Origin: Pseudoduganella albidiflava
Lineage (GTDB): Bacteria > Pseudomonadota > Gammaproteobacteria > Burkholderiales > Burkholderiaceae_D
Assembly (NCBI RefSeq): GCF_004322755.1
Contig: NZ_CP036401.1
Span: 992,001 to 1,056,000 of the forward strand
DNA length: 64,000 bases
Direction of reading: 5' to 3'
Shown one piece after another: positions 8,112-18,861 of the stretch (position 1 is the first letter of the stretch; each line of letters starts with the position of its first letter). Below the pieces are notes generated by a model. The model did no database searches and had not been told where the DNA came from. It was given only the letters and a program-made list of their open reading frames with translations. A program made the translations under genes and the position numbers.

Positions 8112-10034
8112 TTACGACGACTTCCGCACACGCAGATACCATTCGCACAGCAGCCGCACCTGCTTGGCGGTGTAGCCTTTTTCCACCATCCGTGCCACGA
8201 AGTCGGCGTGCTTGTTGGCATCTTCGGCGCTCGCCTTGGCGTTGAACGAGATCACCGGCAACAGTTCTTCCGTATTCGAGAACATCTTCTTCTCGATCAC
8301 GGTGCGGAATTTCTCGTACGACGTCCAGGCCGGGTTCTTGCCGCCATTGTTGGCACGGGCGCGCAGGCCGAAATTAACGATCTCGTTGCGGAAATCCTTC
8401 GGATTGCTGATGCCGGCCGGCTTTTCGATCTTTTCCAGCTCGGCGTTCAGCGATTCGCGGTCGAAGCTTTCGCCGGTGTCCGGATCGCGGTATTCCTGGT
8501 CCTGGATCCAGAAGTCGGCGAATGTCACGTAACGGTCGAAGATGTTCTGGCCATATTCGGAATAGCTTTCCAGGTAGGCGGTCTGGATTTCCTTGCCGAT
8601 GAAGTCCACGTAGCGCTGCGCCAGGTGCTCCTTGATATAGGAGAAGTATTTTTGTTCGGTCTCCGGCGGGAACTGCTCGCGCTCGACCTGCTGCTCGAGC
8701 ACGTACAGCAGGTGCACCGGATTGGCCGCTACCTCGGTCGAGTCGAAGTTGAACACCTTCGACAGGATCTTGAAGGCGAAGCGGGTCGACAGGCCGTTCA
8801 TGCCTTCGTCCACCCCGGCATAGTCGACATACTCGTGGATCGACTTGGCCTTCGGATCGGTATCCTTCAGGTTCTCGCCATCGTAGACCAGCATCTTGGA
8901 GAAGATCGACGAGTTCTCCGGTTCCTTCAGGCGCGACAGGATGGCGAACTGCGACATCATGCGCAGCGTGCCCGGCGCGCACGGCGCCTCGGCCAGCGAG
9001 GAATTGCGCAGCAGCTTGTCGTAGATCTTTACCTCGTCCGACACGCGCAGGCAATACGGCACCTTGACGATATAGATCCGGTCCAGGAACGCCTCGTTGT
9101 TGCGGTTGTTGCGGAAGCTCTTCCACTCCGATTCATTCGAGTGGGCCAGTACCACGCCATCGAAGGGAATCGCGCCGAAGCCCTCGGTACCCTTGTAGTT
9201 GCCTTCCTGCGTGGCCGTCAGCAGCGGGTGCAGCACCTTGATCGGCGCCTTGAACATCTCCACGAATTCCATCAGCCCCTGGTTCGCCAGGCACAGGCCG
9301 CCGGAATAGCTGTAGGCATCGGGATCGTCCTGCGCGTAATCCTCCAGCTTGCGGATGTCGACCTTGCCCACCAGCGAAGAGATATCCTGGTTGTTTTCAT
9401 CGCCCGGCTCGGTCTTCGAGATGGCGACCTGCTTCAGGATCGACGGGTAGCGCTTGACCACGCGGAACTGGTTGATGTCGCCGTTGTACTCGTGCAGCCG
9501 CTTGACCGCCCACGGGCTGGGAATACTGCGCAGGTAGCGGCGCGGGATGCCGTAATCCTCTTCCAGGATCACGCCGTCTTCGGCCTCGTTGAACAGGCCG
9601 AGCGGCGACTCGTTCACGGGAGAACCCTTCAGGCAGTAGAACGGTACCTGTTCCATCAGCGATTTCAGCTTCTCGGCAATCGACGACTTGCCGCCCCCAA
9701 CCGGACCGAGCAGGTAAAGGATCTGCTTGCGCTCTTCCAGGCCCTGGGCCGCATGGCGGAAGTAGGACACCACCTGTTCGATCACTTCCTCCATGCCATA
9801 GAACTCGCGGAAGGCGGGGTAGATCTTGATGACCTTGTTGGCAAAGATGCGGGACAGCCGGGTGTCGTTGCGCGTGTCGACCAGCGTCGGCTCACCGATC
9901 GCGGCCAGCATCCGCTCCGCCGCCGTCGCATAGGTCAGGTGATCCTTCTTGCATAACTGGAGATACTCGGAGAGGGACATTTCCTCTTCCTTGGTGCGCT
10001 CGTACCGTGCTGCGTAAGTGTCAAAGATCGTCAT
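8112..10034 (-). CDS. prkA: PrkA family serine protein kinase (YeaG)
   Basis: A 640-residue cytoplasmic protein starting MTIFDTYAARYERTKEEEMS, like E. coli YeaG. The AAA-type ATPase half has the Walker A GPVGGGKSS (residues 110-118); a kinase-like C-terminal half follows. PrkA phosphorylates proteins in sporulation (Bacillus) and in nitrogen or carbon starvation (enterics). The ATG at 10034 has AGAGGA 8 nt upstream; an in-frame start 33 bp earlier lacks this. First gene of the prkA-yeaH-spoVR operon. In E. coli yeaGH is driven by sigma-54 and sigma-S; see the note on the upstream palindrome. Confidence 0.95.
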   Translation of the reverse strand: MTIFDTYAARYERTKEEEMSLSEYLQLCKKDHLTYATAAERMLAAIGEPTLVDTRNDTRLSRIFANKVIKIYPAFREFYGMEEVIEQVVSYFRHAAQGLEERKQILYLLGPVGGGKSSIAEKLKSLMEQVPFYCLKGSPVNESPLGLFNEAEDGVILEEDYGIPRRYLRSIPSPWAVKRLHEYNGDINQFRVVKRYPSILKQVAISKTEPGDENNQDISSLVGKVDIRKLEDYAQDDPDAYSYSGGLCLANQGLMEFVEMFKAPIKVLHPLLTATQEGNYKGTEGFGAIPFDGVVLAHSNESEWKSFRNNRNNEAFLDRIYIVKVPYCLRVSDEVKIYDKLLRNSSLAEAPCAPGTLRMMSQFAILSRLKEPENSSIFSKMLVYDGENLKDTDPKAKSIHEYVDYAGVDEGMNGLSTRFAFKILSKVFNFDSTEVAANPVHLLYVLEQQVEREQFPPETEQKYFSYIKEHLAQRYVDFIGKEIQTAYLESYSEYGQNIFDRYVTFADFWIQDQEYRDPDTGESFDRESLNAELEKIEKPAGISNPKDFRNEIVNFGLRARANNGGKNPAWTSYEKFRTVIEKKMFSNTEELLPVISFNAKASAEDANKHADFVARMVEKGYTAKQVRLLCEWYLRVRKSS

Positions 10035-11631
<1,597 letters not shown>

Positions 11632-11720
11632 TGTAAAGATCCGATGTAAGGACTAGCAGCGGCATTCCACCCAGGGTTGCGTTCCTGGGTTAACCACGAC
11701 CCCGGTTCACCTACCTGACC

Positions 11721-14252
11721 ATGTTCCTCCAAGCCTTCCGCATGACCGCGCGCGACTGGCGCGCCGGCCAGCTGCGCTTCCTGCTGGTCGCACTGATCGT
11801 TGCCGTGGCCGCGCTGTCGTCGGCCGGCTTTTTCATCGACCGGCTGCGCGCCGGCCTGAATCGCGATGCCCACCAGCTGCTCGGCGCGGATCTCGTGATC
11901 GCCGGCGACCAGCAGCTGTCCACCGCCTGGCGCGAGGAAGCGGCGCGCCGCGGCCTCGTGCTGGCTGACACAGCCGTGTTCCCCAGCATGGCCCAGGCCG
12001 GCGAAGGCGAGGCCGTGCAGTCGGTGCTGGCCTCGCTGAAAGCCGTCAGCCCCGGCTATCCGCTGCGCGGCCGCGTCAAGGTGACGACCGATCCGGAGCA
12101 GGCCAACGAAAACATCGGCACGCCGGCGCCGGACATTCCCGCGCCCGGCACCGTGTGGGTCGACGTGGCCGTGCTGCGCGCCCTGAACGCGCGCATCGGC
12201 GACAGCATCCGGGTGGGCGATGCCACGTTCCGCGTCGCCCAGCTGGTCGCGACCGAGCCCGACCGGGGCACCGGTTTCGCCAATTTCGCCCCGCGCGTGA
12301 TGCTGCGGCTCGACGAACTGCCCAGGACCAACCTGGTGCAAACCGGTTCGCGCATCACCTACCGCCTGCTGGCGGCGGGGCAGGGGGCGGACGGCCGCGC
12401 CGCCGTCAACGCCTACGCCGAATGGCTGCGCGGCGAGATCAATGCGGGGAAGGCACGCAATATCCGCATCGACACGCTGGAAGAGGGCCGTCCGGAAATG
12501 CGCGAGACACTGGAACGGGCCGACCGCTTCCTGTCGCTGGTCGGGCTGCTGTCGGCGATGCTGGCAGCCGTGGCGGTGGCCATGGCGGCACGCCGCTTCA
12601 TGCTGCGCCACCTCGACGCCTGCGCGATGCTGCGCTGCCTGGGCCTGACCCAGAACCAGGTCACGGCGATCTACCTGATCGAATTCCTGCTGGTGGGCCT
12701 GGCCGGCAGCGTGATCGGCGTGCTGGTCGGCTTCGGCAGCCACTTCGTGCTGCTCGAACTGCTGGGCCGCCTGGTGCAGGCCGACCTGCCGCCGGTATCG
12801 GTCATGCCCGCCCTGCAGGGGCTGGCCACCGGCATGCTGCTGCTGGCCGGTTTCGCGCTGCCGCCGATCCTGCAGCTGCGCAACGTGCCGCACAACCGCG
12901 TGATCCGCCGCGAGCAGGCGCCGCCCCAGCCGATGGCGCTGGCCACCTACGGGCTCGGGCTGGCCGCGTTCGTCGTGCTGCTGCTGTGGCAGGCCGGCGA
13001 CCTGAGGCTGGCGCTGTACACGGCGCTCGGCTTCGTGGGCGCGTTCGGCCTGTTCGCGCTGGCCGGCTACGGCGGCCTGGCGGCATTGAAGTCGCTGCGC
13101 ACGTCGTTGAAGCACCCGGCATGGCGCTTCGCCGTCACGTCGCTGCAGCGGCGCCCCGGCGCCACGGTGGTGCAGGTGGTGTCGCTGGCACTGGGCCTGA
13201 TGGCGCTGCTGGTGCTGACGATCGTGCGCGACGACCTGATGACCTCCTGGCGCAACGCCACGCCGCCGGATGCGCCGAACCATTTCGTCATCAACATCCA
13301 GCCGGACCAGAAGGATGAAATCGCCGCCCGGCTGCGCGCCGGCGGGGCGCTGGAAGCGCCGCTGTACCCGATGATCCGCGGGCGCCTGACGGCCGTCAAC
13401 GGCAAGCTGGTCACGCCGGCCACCTATCCGGAAGGCCGGGCGCGCAACCTGGCGGAGCGCGAGTTCAACCTGTCGACGATGAGCGAACTGCCGTCGCAGA
13501 ACAAGCTCACCGCCGGCACCTGGTTCGACGATGCGCCCGGCAGTGCCGAGGCATCGGTGGAGGAAGGGCTGGCGAAAACGCTGGGCCTGAAACTGGGCGA
13601 CACGATGCGCTTCGATATCGCCGGTTCGCCCGTGGAAGCACGCATCACCAGCCTGCGCAAGCTGGAATGGGGCTCGATGCGGGTGAACTTCTTCGTCATC
13701 ATCAACCCGCGCGCGATGGCCGAGACGCCGCAGACATGGATCACGTCGTTCCACCTGCCCAAGAAAGCGGCCGCGCTGGGCACGCAACTGTCGCGCGACT
13801 ATCCGAACCTGACCGTGGTGGACGTGGGCGGCGTGCTGCGCCAGATCCAGTCCGTGCTGGACCAGGTGATCCAGGCGGTGGAATTCCTGTTCGCCTTCAC
13901 GCTGGCTTCCGGCTTGCTGGTGCTGTATGCGGCGCTGATGGGGTCGCAGGATGAACGCACCCGCGAATCGGGCCTGCTGCGCGCGCTGGGCGCCACCCGG
14001 CGCCAGCTTTCGCGCGCGCAGATGATCGAATTCCTGCTGGTGGGCTCGCTGGCCGGGCTGCTGGCCGCGACCGGCGCCGCGGCGATGGGCTGGGGACTGG
14101 CGACCTACCAGTTCAAGTTCGACTGGGTCTTCAGCCCCGCCGCGTGGATGGCCGGGGTGGCCGTGGGGGCCGTGTGCGCCGCGGTGGGCGGCTGGCTGGG
14201 GCTGCGCAACGTGCTGCGGCAGCCGCCGTTGCAGACCCTGCGGGAAGCCTGA
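11721..14252 (+). CDS. FtsX-type ABC transporter permease (YbbP-like)
   Basis: An 843-residue inner-membrane protein with an N-terminal membrane helix (about 18-40), a large periplasmic domain, a first FtsX/MacB-type core near 265-385, central helices near 395-450, a second periplasmic region, and a C-terminal FtsX core near 715-835. This is the layout of YbbP-like permeases, thought to handle lipids or lipoproteins with a LolD-like ATPase (YbbA). No ATPase gene is adjacent on either side, which is unusual because the two are normally side by side. It starts 89 bp after the deaminase gene. Confidence 0.88.
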   Translation: MFLQAFRMTARDWRAGQLRFLLVALIVAVAALSSAGFFIDRLRAGLNRDAHQLLGADLVIAGDQQLSTAWREEAARRGLVLADTAVFPSMAQAGEGEAVQSVLASLKAVSPGYPLRGRVKVTTDPEQANENIGTPAPDIPAPGTVWVDVAVLRALNARIGDSIRVGDATFRVAQLVATEPDRGTGFANFAPRVMLRLDELPRTNLVQTGSRITYRLLAAGQGADGRAAVNAYAEWLRGEINAGKARNIRIDTLEEGRPEMRETLERADRFLSLVGLLSAMLAAVAVAMAARRFMLRHLDACAMLRCLGLTQNQVTAIYLIEFLLVGLAGSVIGVLVGFGSHFVLLELLGRLVQADLPPVSVMPALQGLATGMLLLAGFALPPILQLRNVPHNRVIRREQAPPQPMALATYGLGLAAFVVLLLWQAGDLRLALYTALGFVGAFGLFALAGYGGLAALKSLRTSLKHPAWRFAVTSLQRRPGATVVQVVSLALGLMALLVLTIVRDDLMTSWRNATPPDAPNHFVINIQPDQKDEIAARLRAGGALEAPLYPMIRGRLTAVNGKLVTPATYPEGRARNLAEREFNLSTMSELPSQNKLTAGTWFDDAPGSAEASVEEGLAKTLGLKLGDTMRFDIAGSPVEARITSLRKLEWGSMRVNFFVIINPRAMAETPQTWITSFHLPKKAAALGTQLSRDYPNLTVVDVGGVLRQIQSVLDQVIQAVEFLFAFTLASGLLVLYAALMGSQDERTRESGLLRALGATRRQLSRAQMIEFLLVGSLAGLLAATGAAAMGWGLATYQFKFDWVFSPAAWMAGVAVGAVCAAVGGWLGLRNVLRQPPLQTLREA

Positions 14253-14287
14253 ACGGGCAGGAGGCCGGGTGCCGGATAACCCGGGAC

Positions 14288-14427
14288 TGGTGTCGGACTC
14301 TTTTTCCGGATGGGTTTACCGGAAAAGGTGTCGGACACCGGTGTTTGCCTGCCGCTGGCTAGCTCAGGGGAAAACCGGTGTCGCACACCATTTTCCGAAA
14401 GGCCGGAAAAATGGTGTGCGACACCAG
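14288..14427. repeat. Pair of related palindromic elements (GGTGTCGxACACC type)
   Basis: Two hairpin elements lie in the convergent gap between the permease and the response regulator. The second (14375-14427) has near-perfect arms of about 23 nt around a short loop. The first (about 14288-14342) has an inner stem TTTTCCGG/CCGGAAAA and flanking GTGTCGGAC. Both share GTGTCG and TTTTCCG blocks, so they belong to one family. They could also act as terminators for both convergent genes. Confidence 0.75.
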
Positions 14428-14446
14428 TCACCGATGCCTTGATCCG

Positions 14447-15451
14447 TTACGCCGCCAGATACGCATCCGCCTGCCGCGCATTCAGGAACTGCTCGAACGG
14501 CGCCGGCGGCGCGGCCAGGTAATGCTCGGGAAAGTCGAACAGCGCCCAGTAGTACTTTTCACGGCCCATGCACACTTGCGGCGTGCGGCAGTGGCGGTGC
14601 CATTCGTCGCCCGCCTCGGTGGAATACATGCCGTCGCCCGGCGGAAAGAACGGCAGCACGCGCCGTTCGGACAGCGCCAGCAGCAGCGAATGGGGCGCAT
14701 CGTTGTCGCGCGCCACTTCGTACTGCGCGCACATGCCCTGTTCCGTTTCGATCACCATCAGCTTGGCGCGGCCGTAGCGGTCGAAGAACAGGATGCCGGC
14801 CGGGCCCGGATACAGGTAGTGTTCGACGAAGCCATTGCGGCGGTATTGTTCCTGCACCACCGCGGCCATCGCCTGGCAGCGCAGGAAGCTGTAGTCGTGC
14901 AGGGCCAGCATGTCCGCCAGCGTTTGCGCGTAGTCGATGAAGAAGGCGCGCTGCATGGCGCCGATTTCCGCTTCCAGCCGGTCGAGCGCGTCGTCGTCGC
15001 TTTTCTTGATGTAGCGGTCGATCAGGCCGCGGTTGAACGCATCCACCGCGATCTTCTCGTCCGCCGCGCCGGTAAACAGGATTTTCTTGGTCGGCAGGTG
15101 CCGCAGCGCGTCGCAGAATTCCACGCCGTTCATTTGCGGCATCGAGTAATCGACCACCAGCACGGAAGGAATCGTGAAGCGCAGCGGCTGTTCGCACACG
15201 CGGTGGATGCGGCGCATGTCGACCGCCACGTTGGGCTGGTCGGGCGACTGGTTCAGGCTGTCGAAATCCACGTGCAGCGGCAAGTCTTCGCGGCGCGTGC
15301 TCCGCGCGAACCAGTCCAGCGCCACCGCCGTATCGTGGAAGGTCTTGCTGGGCAATAGCGGGTCGAGCTGGAACGACAGGCTTTTCAGGAACGAATCGCT
15401 GTCGTCCACCAGCACCACCGTGGTCGGATGGGAAAGGATCGGAAGTCTCAT
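14447..15451 (-). CDS. LqsR-like response regulator with an extended receiver domain
   Basis: A 334-residue response regulator. The acidic pair is D16-D17 (VVLVDDSDSF) and the phosphoacceptor is D101 in VLVVDYSMPQMNG, about 45 residues later than in ordinary receivers (near D55). The Legionella LqsR receiver is stretched in the same way, with its acceptor near position 108. Residues 180-334 form an output region with no DNA-binding helix-turn-helix that I can recognise. Its ATG overlaps the stop codon of the sensor kinase gene (ATGA), so the two are co-translated. Family assignment is from memory of motif spacing, not a search. Confidence 0.75.
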   Translation of the reverse strand: MRLPILSHPTTVVLVDDSDSFLKSLSFQLDPLLPSKTFHDTAVALDWFARSTRREDLPLHVDFDSLNQSPDQPNVAVDMRRIHRVCEQPLRFTIPSVLVVDYSMPQMNGVEFCDALRHLPTKKILFTGAADEKIAVDAFNRGLIDRYIKKSDDDALDRLEAEIGAMQRAFFIDYAQTLADMLALHDYSFLRCQAMAAVVQEQYRRNGFVEHYLYPGPAGILFFDRYGRAKLMVIETEQGMCAQYEVARDNDAPHSLLLALSERRVLPFFPPGDGMYSTEAGDEWHRHCRTPQVCMGREKYYWALFDFPEHYLAAPPAPFEQFLNARQADAYLAA

Positions 15452-16791
15452 GAGTCACCTGATGGCGGGGTGCTGCGCTGAACCGGAAACTCCAGCACAA
15501 AGATCGAGTAGGCATGTTCGCGCGATACGCAGCGGATTTCGGCATTCCACGCGCGCATGATCTGCCGGCACAGGGCCAGGCCGATGCCGGTGCCGTTGTG
15601 CGCGGGGTAGGCATAGAAACGCTGGAAGATCAGCGGCAGGCGGCGCGCCGCGATGCCGCAGGCGGTATCGATGAACAGCAGCCTGGGCGATCTGCGGTTG
15701 CCGTCGACGACGATGCGCACGCGGCCCTTGCCGGCCCGGTGGATTGCCTTGAGGGCGTTGCGCAGCAGGTTGAGAAGGATGACCACCGTCAGCTCGTGCT
15801 GGCCGGCAAAGCGGAAATTGCCGCGCACTTCCACCGTGACCGCCTCGCTCTGTTCCGGGCTGGTAAACGGATAGCGGCGCAGCACGGCCTGCACCGCATC
15901 GGCCATCGACACCGTTTCGAACGGTTCGTGGCGGCGCCGCACCGCGTTGGCCGACAGCAGGAACAGGTCGATCAGGTGGTTCATGTGGCGCACTTCGTAC
16001 TGCACGCGGCCCAGCGCATGGCGCAGGTCGTCCGGCTGGCCGGCCGGCAGCGCCTGCAGCATGCGCGTCAGCCCCCGCACATTGGCTTCCATGGCGGCCA
16101 GCGGGGTGCGCATCTCGTGCGCCACGGCACCCAGCCCCTCGCCCAGGCCGGCCATTTTTTCCTGCTCCAGCGCCACCCGCGAAAAGCGGGCCAGGCTCAG
16201 CAGCAGAACGATCATGGCGTGCACCGGCAACTGTTCCAGCACGCCGTGCGACAGCAGCACCTCGCCCTTGCCCTGCCATGCCACGCCCAGGCATGCCAAT
16301 GCGATGCCGCCGGCGTAGCAGCGCAGCGCCAGTGCGGTGGGAAAGTGGAACAGTCCGACGATCATCACCGTCAGGCACTGCGTCCAGGCGCTGGAAGCGC
16401 TGTTCATCATGAACATGTAGGAACCGAAGAACGGCAGCACGAAGGTGAGCGCTACCGGCACATACAGTTCGCACCAGCGGGTACGGTAGCGCGCGGCCGC
16501 GATGCCGGCGGCGCCCACCAGGGTGCCCAGCAGCCGGAGCGCGGGGCTTTCGTACGGCTGCGGGAAAACCCACGTGAACACCACGAAGTAGAGGGGGTGG
16601 AGGATGACGCTGAGCCAGCCCAGCACAAACGCCTGGATGGCCGCGCGTTCGCCGCCGCGGTGGCGCCGCGCCAGCCGGCCGATGAAACCGCCGGCCGCGC
16701 GTTCGATTGCATCGTGATGCATGGCTGTGTGATGGCTCAGGACAAGCAACCATCTTCCTACCAAACCCAGCCATGTTGAGCGGTATCGCAT
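15448..16791 (-). CDS. CqsS/LqsS-like membrane sensor histidine kinase
   Basis: About 447 residues. A six- or seven-helix membrane domain (about 52-205) carries HPLYFVVFTWVFPQPYES and LPFFGSYMFMMN, which match the conserved segments of Vibrio CqsS and Legionella LqsS, receptors for alpha-hydroxyketone autoinducers. A kinase core follows: H225 in VAHEMRTPLA, N box NLLRNALKAI, a variant G1 box DTACGI, and G2 box GTGIGLALC. There is no fused receiver, as in LqsS. The start is uncertain: ATG 16791 or the internal ATG at 16722; neither has a clear binding site, and the FNR box upstream argues for the shorter form. Confidence 0.82.
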   Translation of the reverse strand: MRYRSTWLGLVGRWLLVLSHHTAMHHDAIERAAGGFIGRLARRHRGGERAAIQAFVLGWLSVILHPLYFVVFTWVFPQPYESPALRLLGTLVGAAGIAAARYRTRWCELYVPVALTFVLPFFGSYMFMMNSASSAWTQCLTVMIVGLFHFPTALALRCYAGGIALACLGVAWQGKGEVLLSHGVLEQLPVHAMIVLLLSLARFSRVALEQEKMAGLGEGLGAVAHEMRTPLAAMEANVRGLTRMLQALPAGQPDDLRHALGRVQYEVRHMNHLIDLFLLSANAVRRRHEPFETVSMADAVQAVLRRYPFTSPEQSEAVTVEVRGNFRFAGQHELTVVILLNLLRNALKAIHRAGKGRVRIVVDGNRRSPRLLFIDTACGIAARRLPLIFQRFYAYPAHNGTGIGLALCRQIMRAWNAEIRCVSREHAYSIFVLEFPVQRSTPPSGDS

Positions 16792-16797
16792 GCCGAA

Positions 16798-16811
16798 TTG
16801 ATTTGGATCAA
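16798..16811. promoter_or_regulatory. Perfect FNR/Anr box between the sensor kinase and truncated haemoglobin genes
   Basis: TTGAT-TTGG-ATCAA is an exact match to the FNR/Anr consensus. Its centre lies about 40 bp before the haemoglobin ATG. A TATCAT hexamer at 16832-16837 is at the right distance for a class II (-41.5) activated promoter, which would put the transcript start at or next to the ATG (a leaderless message). The symmetric site could also act on the divergent kinase gene. Confidence 0.75.
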
Positions 16812-16844
16812 TCAGCTCACGCGCAGTGCGCTATCATTACCACC

Positions 16845-17291
16845 ATGACTGAATCACGCAACGAATTTACCGACGCATCTACTGGCTTGCCGACCGACTC
16901 GCCTGCCGAGTCGCGTACCTTGTACGAGGTCATCGGCGGCGCCGAAAAGCTCCGCGAGATGGTCGACCGCTTCTACGACCTGATGGAGCTGGAACCGGAA
17001 TTCGCCGGTATCCGGGCCATGCATCCGCCCGCCACCGATGGCTCGCGGGACAAGCTGTACTGGTTCCTCACCGGGTGGATGGGCGGCCCGGACCTGTACC
17101 AGGAACAGTTCGGCCACCCGCGGCTGCGCGCCCGGCACCTGCCGTTCGCGGTCGGCAGCAGCGAGCGCGACCAGTGGCTGCGCGCCATGGCGTGGGCGAT
17201 GGAAGACGTGGGCATTGCCGAGGACCTGCGCCTGCGGCTGATGCAATCGTTCTACCAGACGGCCGACTGGATGCGCAACAAGGCCGACTGA
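16845..17291 (+). CDS. Group II truncated haemoglobin
   Basis: A 148-residue 2-on-2 globin. The group II signature is visible: B10 Tyr in RFYDLM (Y44), FLTGWMGGPDLY, proximal His H98 in RARHLPF, and G8 Trp W111 in QWLRAM. Such proteins bind oxygen with high affinity and may handle NO or peroxide. The N-terminal 25 residues are a flexible extension. The ATG at 16845 is chosen because the globin fold begins soon after; earlier in-frame starts would read through the promoter. No ribosome binding site is visible, which fits a leaderless message. The FNR box suggests induction at low oxygen. Confidence 0.9.
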   Translation: MTESRNEFTDASTGLPTDSPAESRTLYEVIGGAEKLREMVDRFYDLMELEPEFAGIRAMHPPATDGSRDKLYWFLTGWMGGPDLYQEQFGHPRLRARHLPFAVGSSERDQWLRAMAWAMEDVGIAEDLRLRLMQSFYQTADWMRNKAD

Positions 17292-17337
17292 AGCAGCCAG
17301 GCTGGCTTCGGCCACATCACTTCCGCGAACGGAATCC

Positions 17338-18597
17338 ATGGAAATCTACGCATTGCTGGCGCTCGCCATCGCCATCCTCGCGTTGCAGGTCGTGCTCCTG
17401 CTGCGAGGCAATCGCCACCAGGGCGGCGACCTCGGCGAACGGCTGGAACGGGTCGAGCGCGAGGTGCGCATGCAGCTGCAGGCCACCGCCCAGGCGCAGC
17501 GGCAGGAAATGAGCCACACGCTGGCCCAGGCCCATGCGGCCACCGTCCAGCAGCTGGACGGCATGCGCCGCCAGATCGAGGTATTGACCGAATCGAATGC
17601 GCGCCGCATGGCGGAAGTGCGCGCAACGCTGGAAACGCGCATTCGCGACCTGCAGGCCGACAACGGCGCGCGGCTGGAGGAAATGCGCCAGACCGTCGAT
17701 GAAAAGCTGCACGCCACGCTGGAATCGCGGCTCACCGAATCGTTCAGGCAAGTCTCCGACCGGCTCGAGCGGGTACACCAGGGCCTGGGCGAAATGCAGC
17801 AGCTGGCGCTGGGCGTGGGCGACCTGAAACGCGTGCTCACCAATGTGAAGACACGCGGCACGTGGGGCGAGGTGCAGCTGGAAATGCTGCTCGAACAGGT
17901 GCTGACGCTGGACCAGTATGCCAAGAATGTCGAAACCGTGGCCGGTACCAATGCGCGCGTGGAATTCGCGCTGAAGCTGCCGGGCCAGAAGGACGGCGGC
18001 GCGCCCGTGTGGATGCCGATCGACGCCAAGTTCCCGAAGGAGCAGTACGAACGCCTGCTGGAAGCGGCCGAGCGGGCCGATGCGGATGGCGTGGCGCTGG
18101 CCGGCCGCGAACTGGAACGGGCGGTGCGCACCGAAGCGAAAACCATCGCCGACAAGTACGTGTGCCCGCCGCAGACCACCGATTTCGCCATCCTGTTCCT
18201 GCCCACCGAGGGCCTGTACGCGGAAGTGATGCGGCGCCCCGGCCTGGCGGACGAGCTGCAGCGCGTGAACCGCGTCAGCATCGCCGGACCGTCCACGCTG
18301 ACCGCGCTGCTGAACAGCCTGCAGATGGGCTTCCGCACCCTGGCCCTGGAAAAACGCTCCTCCGAAGTGTGGCAGGTGCTGGGCGCGGTGAAGACGGAAT
18401 TCGGCAAGTTCGGCGACGTGCTGGCCGCGACCAAAACCACGCTGGAACGGGCCGCGAAGAACATCGAATCGGCCGAAGTGCGCAGCCGGCAGATGGCCAG
18501 GAAGCTGAAATCCGTCGAAGCCCTGCCGGCCGAGGCGGCGGAACTGCTGCTGGGCGGGCAACAGGACCTGGCCGCGGGCGGCGAACTGCCCGACTGA
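17338..18597 (+). CDS. rmuC: DNA recombination protein RmuC
   Basis: A 419-residue protein with an N-terminal membrane anchor (ALLALAIAILALQVVLLL, residues 5-22), a long coiled coil (about 30-140), and the RmuC nuclease-like domain (about 160-400) with GTWGEVQLEMLLEQVL, PIDAKFP and FLPTEGLYAEV. RmuC limits recombination at inverted repeats; the mechanism is not firmly known. The length is normal. It follows the globin gene by 46 bp on the same strand. Confidence 0.93.
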   Translation: MEIYALLALAIAILALQVVLLLRGNRHQGGDLGERLERVEREVRMQLQATAQAQRQEMSHTLAQAHAATVQQLDGMRRQIEVLTESNARRMAEVRATLETRIRDLQADNGARLEEMRQTVDEKLHATLESRLTESFRQVSDRLERVHQGLGEMQQLALGVGDLKRVLTNVKTRGTWGEVQLEMLLEQVLTLDQYAKNVETVAGTNARVEFALKLPGQKDGGAPVWMPIDAKFPKEQYERLLEAAERADADGVALAGRELERAVRTEAKTIADKYVCPPQTTDFAILFLPTEGLYAEVMRRPGLADELQRVNRVSIAGPSTLTALLNSLQMGFRTLALEKRSSEVWQVLGAVKTEFGKFGDVLAATKTTLERAAKNIESAEVRSRQMARKLKSVEALPAEAAELLLGGQQDLAAGGELPD

Positions 18598-18861
18598 CCA
18601 CGCGCCGCCAGGCTGCGCGTGTGGATGCCGCCTGATCCCCAGCCAGGCGAGCGACGTTATAACCGATCGCGGCACCGGTCATATTGATGCCGGCTAACAG
18701 GCATGCCGGGAAAACCCTGCTGCATCTGTGGCGTTTCATTGCATACTTCGTATAAGTCCGGCGGGCACGGCATGACGGGGATTGCCCGCGCGACTGGTTC
18801 GAACGGCTGCATTCAAGGCTTGTAATGACCGGCGCGACCTCGATGCCGCTTGGATAAGCCC

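Noticed and set aside
11672..11705. Hairpin ACCCAGG/CCTGGGT after the deaminase gene as a terminator
   Set aside because: Short stem and no T-run; I did not call it.
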